DNA from: Actinomadura harenae
Lineage (GTDB): Bacteria; Actinomycetota; Actinomycetes; Streptosporangiales; Streptosporangiaceae
Direction of reading: 5' to 3'
Assembly (NCBI RefSeq): GCF_003696215.1
Contig: NZ_RFFG01000047.1
Span: forward strand, 1 to 64,000
Length of the DNA: 64,000 nt
Shown: piece after piece, positions 9,513 to 18,278 of the stretch
How the letters are laid out: each line of letters begins with the position of its first letter
Numbering within the stretch: position 1 is the first letter of the stretch
Notes under the pieces: generated by a model
Told to the model about the DNA's origin: nothing
Database searches by the model: none
Seen by the model: only the letters and a program-made list of their open reading frames with translations
Program-made: the position numbers and the translations under genes

Positions 9513-11480
9513 TCACGCGACGGCCGCGGCCGGGGCCGTCGCGCTCTGGTCGGTAAGGACGGCGGCGGGGGCCGGGGGCAGCGGTTTGGTGCGTCCGGCG
9601 CGGACGCCGTTGCCGATGATGACGATCTCGGCGAGTTCGTGGACGGCGACGACGGCGGCCAGGCCCAGAACGCCGAGGAGCGCGAGTGGCATCAGGCCGA
9701 CGATGACCGCCAGCGACAGGCCGAGGTTCTGGAGCATGATCCGCCGCGCGCGGCGGGCGTGGTCCAGGGCGTGGGGCAGGTGGCGCAGGTCCTCGCCCAT
9801 GAGGGCGACGTCGGCGGTCTCGATGGCGACGTCGGTGCCCATGGCGCCCATGGCGATGCCCAGGTCGGCGGTGGCCAGGGCGGGAGCGTCGTTGACGCCG
9901 TCGCCGACCATCGCCGTGGAGTGCCGGGTGCGCAGGTCGGCGATGATGCGGGCCTTGTCCTCGGGGCGCAGGTCGGCGTGGACCGTGCCGATGCCCGCCT
10001 CGGCGGCCAGGGCGTCGGCGGTGCGCCGGTTGTCGCCGGTGAGCATCGCCACGGTCAGGCCGCCGGCGTGGAGGCGGTCGATGACCTCGCGGGCCTCGGG
10101 GCGCAGCTCGTCGCGGACGGCGATCGCGCCGATCAGCCGGCCGTCGTCCTCGATGAGGACGGCGGTCGCGCCGGAGTTCTGCATCGCGGTGACGTCCCCG
10201 GCCAGCGGCCCGGCATCGATCCAGCCGGGGCGGCCCAGCCGGACGGGACGGCCGCGAAGGCGTCCGGTGAGACCCGCGCCGGTGACCGCTTCGACGTCGG
10301 TCGCGGCGGGCACGTCGGGGGCGGCGGCCAGGACCGCCCGCGCGAGCGGGTGCTCGCTGCGGGCCTCCAGCGCGGCGGCGACGGCCAGGACCTCCTCCCG
10401 GCCGTGCCCGCCCGCAGTGGCGACCTGGACCACGGCGGGCCGGTTGCGGGTCAGCGTGCCGGTCTTGTCCAGGGCGACGGTACGCACCGCGCCCAGAGCC
10501 TCCAGCGCGGCGCCGCCCTTGACCAGGACGCCGAGCTTGCTGGCCGCGCCGACCGCGGCGACCACCGTGACCGGCACGGAGATCGCCAGCGCGCACGGGG
10601 ACGCGGCGACCAGCACGACCAGGGCCCGCTCGATCCAGGTGGCCGGGTCGCCGAGCACCGATCCGATGACGGCGATGAGGGTCGCAGCGACCATGATGCC
10701 GGGCACCAAGGGTTTGGCGATCTTGTCGGCCAGGCGCTGGCTGGAGCCCTTGCGGGCCTGCTCGGCCTCCACGATCTTCACGATCCGGGCCAGGGAGTTG
10801 TCTTCGGCGGTCGTGGTGACCTCGACCTCCAGCGCGCCGGTGCCGTTGATCGCTCCCGCGTACACCTGGCTGCCGGCCTCCGCCTCGACCGGCACCGACT
10901 CACCGGTGATCGCCGAGACGTCCAGGGCGGTGCGGCCGGAGCGGATGACGCCGTCGGTGGCGATCCGCTCGCCCGGCTTGACGACCATGGTGTCGCCGAC
11001 GCGCAACTGGTCCGGGGCGATGATCTGCTCGGCGCCGTCGCGCAGCACGGTCGCCTGCTCGGGTACCAGGTTCAGCAGGGCGCGCAGGCCGTGGCGGGTG
11101 CGGGCCAGGGAGTACTCCTCCAGGCCCTCGCTGACCGAGTACAGGAAGGCCAGCATCGCGGCCTCGCCGACCTCGCCGAGGACGACCGCGCCGACGGCGG
11201 CGATCGTCATCAGCGTCCCGACACCGACCCTGCCCCGGGCCAGACGGCGCAGCGTGGAGGGAACGAACGTCCAGGCGCCCACCACCAGCGCGAGGACGTT
11301 GACGACCATCACCACCGTCCCCGAGGCACCGGCCCACCCTGCGGCCAGCCCGGCCAGCAGCAGGACCCCGGCGACCGCGGCGGCCCGCAGCTCGTCCACC
11401 TCCCACGGCTTCTCCGGCGCGCGCTCTTCCTGGCCGCCGGCGGCCTTCTCGTCGCCGCCGCAACCGCAGGCGTCGCTCAC
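9513..11480 (-). CDS. Heavy-metal P1B-type ATPase, CtpG-like (Cd/Pb/Co efflux)
   Basis: The protein has 655 residues. The N-terminus carries CGCGG, a short Cys motif and not a full HMA domain. The transmembrane metal site is SPCAL (residues 294-298), the phosphorylation motif is DKTGTLT (Asp about 338), the nucleotide-site HP is in SEHPLARAV, the hinge is VGDGVNDAPAL, and the last helix contains HELAEIVIIGNG. SPC plus HELAE points to the P1B-4-like/CadA-CtpG branch that exports Cd, Pb or Co. The GTG start (11478-11480) overlaps the sensor gene stop by 4 bp. In Mycobacterium tuberculosis the equivalent sensor CmtR controls ctpG, which supports the assignment. Confidence 0.9.
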   Translation of the reverse strand: MSDACGCGGDEKAAGGQEERAPEKPWEVDELRAAAVAGVLLLAGLAAGWAGASGTVVMVVNVLALVVGAWTFVPSTLRRLARGRVGVGTLMTIAAVGAVVLGEVGEAAMLAFLYSVSEGLEEYSLARTRHGLRALLNLVPEQATVLRDGAEQIIAPDQLRVGDTMVVKPGERIATDGVIRSGRTALDVSAITGESVPVEAEAGSQVYAGAINGTGALEVEVTTTAEDNSLARIVKIVEAEQARKGSSQRLADKIAKPLVPGIMVAATLIAVIGSVLGDPATWIERALVVLVAASPCALAISVPVTVVAAVGAASKLGVLVKGGAALEALGAVRTVALDKTGTLTRNRPAVVQVATAGGHGREEVLAVAAALEARSEHPLARAVLAAAPDVPAATDVEAVTGAGLTGRLRGRPVRLGRPGWIDAGPLAGDVTAMQNSGATAVLIEDDGRLIGAIAVRDELRPEAREVIDRLHAGGLTVAMLTGDNRRTADALAAEAGIGTVHADLRPEDKARIIADLRTRHSTAMVGDGVNDAPALATADLGIAMGAMGTDVAIETADVALMGEDLRHLPHALDHARRARRIMLQNLGLSLAVIVGLMPLALLGVLGLAAVVAVHELAEIVIIGNGVRAGRTKPLPPAPAAVLTDQSATAPAAAVA

Positions 11481-11863
11481 CGGTCGTCCCCGGTGCCGGT
11501 GGAGGCGGCTTGCGCCGCGCTGGATCCGTAGGTCGGGCACAGTGCGACAGCGTCGCCGGTCGCCGCCAGCACGCCCTCGGCCGCCGCCAGCAGATCGATC
11601 AGCGGCGGCTGGGCCAGGGTGAACACCGAGGCCCGGCCGACCGGACGCGAGTCCACCAGGCCACAATCGCGCAGGCACGCCAGGTGCTTGGAGACCGTCG
11701 ACTGGGCCAACCCCAGGTGCTCGACCAGGTCCACCACACGGGCCTCGCCGACCGCCAAGCGCCGCACGATCGCCAACCGCGCCGGATCCCCGAGCGAGCG
11801 AAACAGCGCCGCCGCCGGCGCCAACTCCACCCGTTCAAGCGCCAAATCAGATGTCATCGCCAT
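11477..11863 (-). CDS. cmtR: CmtR-type ArsR/SmtB metal-sensing repressor
   Basis: The 128-residue winged-HTH protein (FRSLGDPARLAIVRRLA, QSTVSKHLACLRDCGLV) has cysteines at 63, 67 and 109. The first two sit in HLACLRDCGLV and the third in AVALCPTYG. This places them as in mycobacterial CmtR (Cys57, Cys61, Cys102), the Cd(II)/Pb(II) sensor. It should release its operator upon metal binding and derepress the overlapping ATPase gene (GTGA overlap). The start ATG is at 11861-11863, and an in-frame ATG at residue 3 is equally possible. The AT-richer sequence just upstream of the start (11863-11880) is the likely operator-promoter. Confidence 0.9.
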   Translation of the reverse strand: MAMTSDLALERVELAPAAALFRSLGDPARLAIVRRLAVGEARVVDLVEHLGLAQSTVSKHLACLRDCGLVDSRPVGRASVFTLAQPPLIDLLAAAEGVLAATGDAVALCPTYGSSAAQAASTGTGDDR

Positions 11864-11990
11864 TTGGCGATGTTATCAAGCCTTGGACTGGCAGGCGGAC
11901 GGAGCCGGGCATGCGTCAGCAGGAACCGGGGCCCGGTGCGATGGATCGACATCGTGAACAAGTACAAGCCTGGGTGGTCCCCGGGGTGTT

Positions 11991-13262
11991 TCAGCCGCCC
12001 CCACCGCCCCCGCCACCGCCGGGGGAAGCTCCGGTGATGGCCTGCATCTCCCGCTGGGTGATCTCCTGTAGCGGCAGGCCGTCGCAGTTGCCGAGGACGA
12101 CGCCGACCCAGTCGGTGTACGGGTAGACGTTCCAGTTGGCGCTGACACCGGGGTTGCCGCCGCCGCGCCCGAACACCCACTGGCCGTTGAGGATGCGGAC
12201 CGGCATGTCGTAGGCCCCGAACGACGAACCGCTGTGGGGGATCTTGGCGCCGGTGAGCAGTTCGGCGTAGGGCCGGGCCAGCACCGTGCCGTCGCTCAGC
12301 GCGTGCGCGAACCGGACCAGGTCCGGCGCGGTGGCGAAGCCGCCGTCCCCGGGGGCGTCGATGAAGGCGCGGCCCGGGTTCTTGCCCGGCACGTCCGGGC
12401 GGGGGCTGTCCTTGTCCAGATGGTGGAGCGCGTCCACGCGGCTGCCGTCGGCCAGCGTCATGTACGGGTGCGCGATGTGCTCGTCGGTGAGCCACTGCGG
12501 CCTGGTGCAGAACGCCGTGCCGGTCATGCCGCAGCGCCGGAAGATGTGCTCCTGGACGTAGTCCCAGTACGTTTGGCCGGTGACGGCCTCCACGATCAGC
12601 GCGGGGATGGTGATGTCGGAGCCGGCGTGGCCGGTGGGAGTCCCGGGCGGGGCCACCACCTTCGACCGCCGGGCCCACTGGTCGTAGTACTTGTGCACCT
12701 CCTTCCGGCTCCGGAAGATGTGTCGCACGTCCTCGTCCGGGGTGCTCAGCCCGGACGCGCCGGAGAGCAGGTGATGGATGGTCACCTTCTCGGCGATGTC
12801 CTTGGGGTAGCCCTTCAGGTGGGTGCCCATCGTGTCCGACAGGCTCAGCTTGCCCTGCTGCGCCAGTTGCAGGATGGCCACCGCGCCGAACGGCTTGCCC
12901 GCCGAGCTGAGGCTGAACGCGATGCCTTCGTGATTGCGGAGCCCCTTCTCCTTGTCGGCCATGCCGTAGCTGCGGGACAGCACCGTCCGGCGCTTGTGCG
13001 ACAACAGCACGACGCCGGAGAACCTGCCCTCGGCGGCCAGCTTCGCCACGTACCGGTCGTAGGCCCCGCCGGGACGGGTGTCCGGCGGGATGTCGGGGCC
13101 GGACGGGGCCGGACCGCGCTGTCCCGCGGCCACGGCCTGCCCGGATCGGCTTCCCAGCAGTGGCGCGCCGACCGCCACCGCTCCGGCGGCGGCCGCCAGC
13201 CCGCCCCATCCGAGCAGCCGCCGCCGGTTGGTGCCACGCACAGAATCCGAGCCCAAGGTCAC
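11991..13262 (-). CDS. Secreted serine hydrolase, class C beta-lactamase/DD-peptidase family
   Basis: The protein has 423 residues. A Tat-like signal is visible at residues about 9-42 (GTNRRRLLGWGG then an Ala/Gly-rich core). The nucleophile motif is FSLSSAGKPF (Ser-x-x-Lys), and a late GYGH-like region is replaced by FGRGGGNPG. The GTG start at 13262 has a GGAAAGGA ribosome site, and the much longer upstream frame overlaps the integrase and is rejected. The family hydrolyses peptides, esters or beta-lactams in the cell envelope. The C-terminus ends SPGGGGGGGGG, a poly-Gly tail that is unusual. Substrate is unknown. Confidence 0.85.
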   Translation of the reverse strand: MTLGSDSVRGTNRRRLLGWGGLAAAAGAVAVGAPLLGSRSGQAVAAGQRGPAPSGPDIPPDTRPGGAYDRYVAKLAAEGRFSGVVLLSHKRRTVLSRSYGMADKEKGLRNHEGIAFSLSSAGKPFGAVAILQLAQQGKLSLSDTMGTHLKGYPKDIAEKVTIHHLLSGASGLSTPDEDVRHIFRSRKEVHKYYDQWARRSKVVAPPGTPTGHAGSDITIPALIVEAVTGQTYWDYVQEHIFRRCGMTGTAFCTRPQWLTDEHIAHPYMTLADGSRVDALHHLDKDSPRPDVPGKNPGRAFIDAPGDGGFATAPDLVRFAHALSDGTVLARPYAELLTGAKIPHSGSSFGAYDMPVRILNGQWVFGRGGGNPGVSANWNVYPYTDWVGVVLGNCDGLPLQEITQREMQAITGASPGGGGGGGGG

Positions 13263-13375
13263 GGTCCTTTCCCGATCACCGACCTCCGTGGTCGCTGTGC
13301 CTGCAGTGAAGACGGGAGAGTGTTGTGGCGGCGTATGCGGTTTTCGATACGCCCGCGATACCGTCCCCGGGCGGC

Positions 13376-14440
13376 TCAGCGCCCGGGACGCGTCGACGGG
13401 GCGACGAGGGCGGCGAGCTGGTAGGCCGGGGAACGGTCGAGGGCGTCGCGGTCGCGGTCGTAGCGGCGGGTGGTGCGCGGGTCGGCGTGACCGGCGAAGT
13501 CCTGCACCACGTGCAGCGGACGGCCCTCGCCCAGCGCGATCGTGATCGCCGAGTGCCGGAAGGAGTGCGGGCTGATGACGAAGCCGACGCCGCACTCCCC
13601 CGCGATCCGGTTCACGAGTTTCCACACGTAGGACTGGACGAGCGTCCGGCCCGTCCGGCTGACGAAGATGGGCCCGGACGCCGGGCGTCCGCGTTCGGCG
13701 AGGTAGCGTTCGAGCGCCGCGACCGCGGGCGGCGGCAGCGCGAACCTCTTGCTCTGGCCTCCCTTGGTCACCACGTCCAGCACGCGGTGCCCGCTGTCCT
13801 CGCTGAGGTCCTCGACGCGTGCGGTGAGCAGAGATCCGATGCGTCCGGCGGTGGCGAACATCAGCCACAGCAGCGCGTAGGTCCGGGCGGTCTCGTGCTC
13901 GGCGGCGTAGGTGAGGACGTCGGAGACCTGCTGTTTGGACAGGCCGCGCGTCCGCGAGTGCCGGGTGTCCATGCGCGGGCGTTCCGCGCCCTCGAACGGG
14001 TTGGCCGCCACACATCCCTCGCGGACGAGGTACCGGTACCACGACGACACCGCCGCGACCCGCCGGTTCACGGTGGCGCGGGCCAGGCCCGAGGCGACCA
14101 GGTCGGCGACGTACAGGTCGGCGTCCCGTGGGAGGGGCGCCTGCGCCTGGGCCGCGCGGGCCGTGCACCACCACACCCACCAGCCGACGTCCCGCAGGTA
14201 GGCGGCCTGGGTGTGCGCGGACGAGCGGCGTCCGGACACCAGCCAGATGCCCGTGGCGCGCAGTGCCGGCTCGTCCATTCCGGCGGCGCGCATGAGGCTG
14301 GCGAGTTCTCCGGCCGCGCGGGCGGGCGGGGTGCCGCGCAGCGCCCGTTCGGGTGGCGGCGGGACGTCCAGGGCCGTTCCGCGTTCGGCCGGGAGTCCCG
14401 CTCCGGTGCCTGTCTCGAGGTCCGCCCGCGTCTCCGTCAC
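13376..14440 (-). CDS. Tyrosine-family site-specific recombinase (integrase)
   Basis: The protein has 354 residues. A core-binding (SAM-like) domain spans about 60-155 and the catalytic domain about 170-345. Catalytic residues are recognisable: Arg in TAGRIGSLLTARVED, Lys in VVTKGGQSKRF, HSFRH (His-x-x-Arg), GHADPRTTRRYDRD (His and the Tyr nucleophile). It is complete. XerC-like architecture with a long N-terminal leader (about 55 residues, Pro-rich) fits stand-alone actinomycete integrases. It starts at ATG 14440, 29 bp after the stop of the MerR gene on the same strand. No excisionase or attachment repeat was found beside it, so its target is unknown. Confidence 0.9.
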   Translation of the reverse strand: MTETRADLETGTGAGLPAERGTALDVPPPPERALRGTPPARAAGELASLMRAAGMDEPALRATGIWLVSGRRSSAHTQAAYLRDVGWWVWWCTARAAQAQAPLPRDADLYVADLVASGLARATVNRRVAAVSSWYRYLVREGCVAANPFEGAERPRMDTRHSRTRGLSKQQVSDVLTYAAEHETARTYALLWLMFATAGRIGSLLTARVEDLSEDSGHRVLDVVTKGGQSKRFALPPPAVAALERYLAERGRPASGPIFVSRTGRTLVQSYVWKLVNRIAGECGVGFVISPHSFRHSAITIALGEGRPLHVVQDFAGHADPRTTRRYDRDRDALDRSPAYQLAALVAPSTRPGR

Positions 14441-14468
14441 GGCCGAAGCCTAGATCCTTCCGGGCGGG

Positions 14469-15170
14469 TCAGTCGTTCAGGTAGGCGTTGAGCGCGGCGG
14501 CGCCGGTGAGCATGGCCCGTCCGCGCGCCGTGAGTCGCTGGTGCCATTCGCGCAGGGTCGGCTGGAGCGCTTCGGGGCCGCCCGCCGTCCGCATCTGCTC
14601 CAGCACCTGCCCGATCTGGTCGAGCCCGTAGCAACCGCGCCGCAACTGGTGCGCCATCAGCACGTCCCGGACGTCGTCGGGGCCGTAGACGCGGTAGCCG
14701 GTCCGAGGATCCCGGCCGGGGACGACCAGACCGGCGTGTTCCCACTTCCGCAGGGTCGCCGGGCGGATGCCGAGCCGGCGCGCCAGCGGCCCGATGAACG
14801 TCCGCCCGCGCGTGATCTCCCCGGCGTCCGGGAGCGTCAGGTCGTGCAGGGCCCGTTCGACGGCCTCCAGCGTGCGCCGGTCGCCCGCCAGCTCGGCGTG
14901 GCTCTCGTCGATCAGCCGGAACGCCTCCTCGACCGTGCCGCCGTTCGCCGCCCGCATGATCGCGGACGCCGTCGCGTGGCCGTGCGCCGGGACGAGCGCC
15001 AGGAACGCCCGCAGCGCCGCCGCGTGCCGCGGGGCGTAGACGCGGTAGCCGCTCGGCGTGCGCTCGGCGGGCGGCAGGACGCCCGCCTCCTCGTAGTTGC
15101 GCACCGCCTGCGTGGACAGGCCGTGCTCCCGAGCCAGGTCGACAGGACGCAACCCCATTTGAGACTTCAC
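14469..15170 (-). CDS. TioE-type MerR regulator with two HTH domains
   Basis: The protein has 233 residues. A first MerR-like HTH is at residues about 5-50 (LRPVDLAREHGLSTQAVRNY then SGYRVYAP), and a second is at about 130-185 (GPLARRLGIRPATLRKWEHAG then TGYRVYGPDDV). This doubled domain is the TioE family signature. It is divergent from the erythromycin-esterase-like gene with a 65-bp gap that contains a perfect 8-bp inverted repeat. Inference: it regulates the esterase and itself through that site, as TioE-family regulators usually sit beside resistance genes. The C-terminus (LNAYLND) lacks an obvious ligand domain. Confidence 0.88.
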   Translation of the reverse strand: MKSQMGLRPVDLAREHGLSTQAVRNYEEAGVLPPAERTPSGYRVYAPRHAAALRAFLALVPAHGHATASAIMRAANGGTVEEAFRLIDESHAELAGDRRTLEAVERALHDLTLPDAGEITRGRTFIGPLARRLGIRPATLRKWEHAGLVVPGRDPRTGYRVYGPDDVRDVLMAHQLRRGCYGLDQIGQVLEQMRTAGGPEALQPTLREWHQRLTARGRAMLTGAAALNAYLND

Positions 15171-15210
15171 CCACAGAACGAAGCGGAGAGAGCGTCAAAG
15201 CTTACATCGA

Positions 15211-15234
15211 AGGTTCAACGATACGATTGAACCT
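15211..15234. promoter_or_regulatory. MerR-type operator overlapping the esterase start region
   Basis: Perfect 8-bp arms AGGTTCAA (15211-15218) and TTGAACCT (15227-15234) are separated by CGATACGA. The right arm ends one base before the ATG of the esterase gene at 15236. There is no room for a Shine-Dalgarno site after the palindrome, so the esterase message may be leaderless or start inside the operator. The probable binder is the adjacent MerR protein. Confidence 0.7.
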
Positions 15235-15235
15235 C

Positions 15236-16420
15236 ATGACGGACCCGATCCGGGACGCCGCGCGTCCCTTCCACGGCGACTCCCTCACCGCCCTCCTGCC
15301 CGCGACCACCCGCGTCCTCGGCCTCGGCGAACCCACGCACGGCGTCGAGGCGTTCCCGGAGCTGCGCAACGAGCTCTTCCGCCACCTCGTCGAGCACGAG
15401 GGGTACCGCTCGGTCGTCCTCGAGAGCGACTGCCTCATGGCCCTCGCCGTCGACGCCCACGTCACCGCCGGCACCGGCGTCCTCGACGAGACGATGGAGC
15501 GCGGCTTCAGCCACGGCTGGGGCGCCTACCCCGCCAACCGCGAACTGGTCGCCTGGATGCGCGCCCACAACCAGGAGCGCCCGCCGGGCGAGCGGCTCCA
15601 CTTCTACGGCATGGACGGCCCGCTGGAGACCGCCGGTGCCGCAAGCCCGCGCGAGGCCCTGACCTTCCTGTACGACCACCTCGCCCCCCACCTCGACCTG
15701 CCGGTGAGCCGCGCCGACCTGGACGGGCTCCTCGGCGCGGACGAGCCCTGGACGAACCCGGCCGTCATGATGGACCCGTCGGCGTCCGTGGGCCGGACGC
15801 CTGAGGCCCGCGAGCTGCGGCTGGTCGCCGACGACCTGCGTGCGCTCCTCACCGCGCACTCCCCGCACCTGATCGCCGCGACCTCCCCGGACGACTGGTG
15901 GCGCGCCGACCTGCACGGGCGCGCCGCGGCCGGGCTCCTGCGCCACCACGCCGCCATGGCCGACCCCTCGCCCGCCCGCGTCGGAACGCTGATGGCGCTG
16001 CGCGACACGATGATGGCCGACAACCTCGACGCGATCGTCCGCCGTGAGGAGCGGCGGGGGCCCACGCTCGTCTTCTCGCACAACAGCCACCTGCAGCGCA
16101 GCCGCAGCAGCATGAGCTGGGACGGGCGGCGGGTCGAGTGGTGGAGCGCCGGAGCCATCACCGCCGAGCGCCTCGGCGACCGGTACGCCGTCGTGGCGGC
16201 CAACTTCGGCACCCGGGGCTCCGACGTCCCCGCGCCGGGCAGCCTCGAAGGGATCCTGTCCGGGCTGCCCGACGCCCGGAGCGTCGTCGACCCGAAGCGT
16301 CTCGCCGAGGTCCTCGACCGGAAGCCGGAGCACCGGATCCCGGCCGACCACACCTATGCCTCGCTCGACCCGTCCACGCTCGACCTGGTCGACGCCGTCG
16401 TGTTCCTCCGGGAGGTCTGA
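15236..16420 (+). CDS. Erythromycin esterase family protein
   Basis: The protein has 394 residues, the usual length of the family. Conserved elements include VLGLGEPTHGVEAFPELRNE (Glu and His active-site region), VVLESD, YGMDGP, and LVFSHNSHLQR with a catalytic His. The family includes EreA/EreB, which hydrolyse the macrolide lactone, and succinoglycan-related enzymes. Many actinomycete members have no proven substrate. The ATG at 15236 is preferred over the TTG at 15227, which lies inside the palindromic operator. It is divergent from its probable TioE-type regulator. A macrolide or similar ester is a reasonable but unproven substrate. Confidence 0.88.
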   Translation: MTDPIRDAARPFHGDSLTALLPATTRVLGLGEPTHGVEAFPELRNELFRHLVEHEGYRSVVLESDCLMALAVDAHVTAGTGVLDETMERGFSHGWGAYPANRELVAWMRAHNQERPPGERLHFYGMDGPLETAGAASPREALTFLYDHLAPHLDLPVSRADLDGLLGADEPWTNPAVMMDPSASVGRTPEARELRLVADDLRALLTAHSPHLIAATSPDDWWRADLHGRAAAGLLRHHAAMADPSPARVGTLMALRDTMMADNLDAIVRREERRGPTLVFSHNSHLQRSRSSMSWDGRRVEWWSAGAITAERLGDRYAVVAANFGTRGSDVPAPGSLEGILSGLPDARSVVDPKRLAEVLDRKPEHRIPADHTYASLDPSTLDLVDAVVFLREV

Positions 16421-16491
16421 CCCGGCACCGCCTGGTGGGGCGGCCCTCCCACCAGGCGGCCCTCCCACCAGGGTGCGGTCAGCGGGGGTGG

Positions 16492-17505
16492 TCAGCGGCG
16501 GCGCAGCGACGCGTCGAGCAGGGACGGCGGTGTGTCGCGCTTCTCGTGCGCGGCCAGGTCGACGCCCGGCGCGACGATCTTGTCGATCGCGTCCAGGACG
16601 TCCGCGGACAGGACGGTGTCGGCGGCGGCGAGCTGCGAGCGCAGGTGGTCGAGCGTCCGCGGGCCGATGATCGCGCTGGTCACGGCCGGGTGCGCGGTGA
16701 CGAACCCGAGCGCGAGCTGGATCAGCGTGAGGCCCGCCTCGTCGGCGACCTTCACCAGGCGCTCGACCGCGTCCATCCGGGCCCGGTTGGACGGCACCGA
16801 CACGTCGAAGCGGTCGGGCAGGAGCGTCGCGCGGTGCGTGGTGATCTCCTGCCCCGCGCGGACCGCGCCGGACAGCCAGCCCGACGCGAGCGGGCTCCAC
16901 ACCAGCACGCCCATCCCGTACTCCTCGGTGACCGGCAGGACGTCGGCCTCGATCCCGCGCTGGAGGACGGAGTAGCTCGGCTGCTCGGTGACGTACCGTC
17001 CGAGGCGGCCCTCGCGCGCGGCCCACTGGGCCTGGACGATGCGGTGGGCGGGGAAGGTCGAGGAGCCGAAGTGGCGGATCTTCCCGGCCGTCCGCAGGTC
17101 GGTCAGCGCCGACAGGGTCTCCTCGTCGGAGGTCGCAGGGCCCCAGCGGTGGATCTGGTAGAGGTCGACGTGGTCGACGCCGAGGCGGCGCAGGCTGTTG
17201 TCGAGCTCGGTGACCAGCCAGCGGCGCGAGGAGCCCCGGTGGGCGCGGTCGTCGTCCACCGGCAGCCCCGCCTTGGTCGCCAGGACGATGTCGTCCCGGC
17301 GGCCCGCGATGGCCTTGCCGACGATCTCCTCGGAGCCGGGGTAGATGTCGGCCGTGTCGATGAGGTTGATCCCGGCGTCGAGCGCGGCGCCGATGATGGC
17401 GTCCGCCTCGTCCTGGCCGGTGGCGCCGATCCTGCCGAAGTTCATCGCGCCGAGCACCAGCGTGCTCACCTGGACTCCGGTGCGTCCCAGGGTGCGGTAC
17501 CGCAT
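16492..17505 (-). CDS. Aldo/keto reductase
   Basis: The protein has 337 residues. The start is MRYRTLGRTGVQVSTLVLGA with a GGAG site 8 bp upstream (17505). The NADPH-dependent TIM-barrel family motifs are present: DTADIYPGSEEIVGKA (catalytic Asp and Tyr), VLATKAGL (Lys), YQIHRW (His) and SAIIGPRTLDHL (cofactor phosphate). It reduces carbonyl compounds in the cytosol. It is divergent from a TetR gene (125 bp apart), and a pair of TetR-type operators lies between them, so it is probably the regulated target. The longer open frame upstream passes through the operator and is rejected. Confidence 0.92.
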   Translation of the reverse strand: MRYRTLGRTGVQVSTLVLGAMNFGRIGATGQDEADAIIGAALDAGINLIDTADIYPGSEEIVGKAIAGRRDDIVLATKAGLPVDDDRAHRGSSRRWLVTELDNSLRRLGVDHVDLYQIHRWGPATSDEETLSALTDLRTAGKIRHFGSSTFPAHRIVQAQWAAREGRLGRYVTEQPSYSVLQRGIEADVLPVTEEYGMGVLVWSPLASGWLSGAVRAGQEITTHRATLLPDRFDVSVPSNRARMDAVERLVKVADEAGLTLIQLALGFVTAHPAVTSAIIGPRTLDHLRSQLAAADTVLSADVLDAIDKIVAPGVDLAAHEKRDTPPSLLDASLRRR

Positions 17506-17571
17506 ACCGTGCTCCTTCGTCGAACGGGCATGACGTTGGATCGCCCGTTCCCGATCTGGCATCATGGGAAC

Positions 17572-17616
17572 AAGCGGAACCATGTTCCGATTAATATACG
17601 GAACATGGTTCCGCTT
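17572..17616. promoter_or_regulatory. Double TetR-type operator
   Basis: Perfect 18-bp inverted arms occupy 17572-17589 and 17599-17616 around a 9-bp AT-only spacer (ATTAATATA). Each arm is itself a near-palindrome, GCGGAACCATGTTCCG. So two full operator sites face each other, with a -10-like TATA between them. A further GGGAAC half-site lies just left at about 17566. The likely binder is the TetR protein encoded at 17634. The site covers the divergent promoters for it and the aldo/keto reductase. Confidence 0.8.
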
Positions 17617-17633
17617 GGCAACGGGAGAGCGTG

Positions 17634-18221
17634 ATGACCGAGGAGACTGCCGCCGGGAAGGCCGCCCCGCGCAAGCGGGCCGACGCCCGGCGCAACGAGC
17701 GGGCACTGCTGGACGCCGCGGCCGCGGTGTTCGTGACCTCGGGCGTCGAGGCGCCCGTGCGCGACATCGCGTCCCGCGCGGGAGTGGGCGTCGCGACCAT
17801 CTACCGCCACTTCCCGACGCGCGCGGACCTGATCACCGCCGTCTACCGGCACCAGGTCGAGTCCTGCGCCGAGGCCGGGCGGACGCTGCTGGCCGGCGAC
17901 GCCTCCCCCGCCGAGGCGCTGGGACGATGGGCCGACCAGTTCGTCGACTTCGTCGTCACCAAGCACGGCCTGGCCGCCGCCCTGCAGTCGGACGACCCCG
18001 CCTTCCAGTCCCTGCACTCCTGCTTCGTCGACAGCCTCCTTCCCGTGTGCGCCGACCTGCTCCGGGCCGCCGCCGACGCGGGCGAGATCCGCTCCGACGT
18101 CAGCGCCTACGAGCTCATGCGCGGCATCGGCAACCTCTGTATCGGCGCGGAGGCCGATCCCCACTATGACGCGCGCCGCCTGGTGGCACTCCTCGTCGCG
18201 GGCCTGCGCCGCACTCCCTAG
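17634..18221 (+). CDS. TetR-family repressor
   Basis: The protein has 195 residues from ATG 17634, and a GTG at 17631 is an alternative. The N-terminal HTH is RDIASRAGVGVATIYRHFPTRADL. The C-terminal helical domain contains LQSDDPAFQSLHS, a form common in regulators of short-chain reductases and efflux pumps. It is divergent from the aldo/keto reductase. The 45-bp double palindrome immediately upstream makes autoregulation likely. The ligand is unknown. Confidence 0.9.
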   Translation: MTEETAAGKAAPRKRADARRNERALLDAAAAVFVTSGVEAPVRDIASRAGVGVATIYRHFPTRADLITAVYRHQVESCAEAGRTLLAGDASPAEALGRWADQFVDFVVTKHGLAAALQSDDPAFQSLHSCFVDSLLPVCADLLRAAADAGEIRSDVSAYELMRGIGNLCIGAEADPHYDARRLVALLVAGLRRTP

Positions 18222-18278
18222 GAGTTCTTTACCGGAACGGCATTCCGGTGAGAGTGACCCGGTGGCTCGCGCCCCGTC

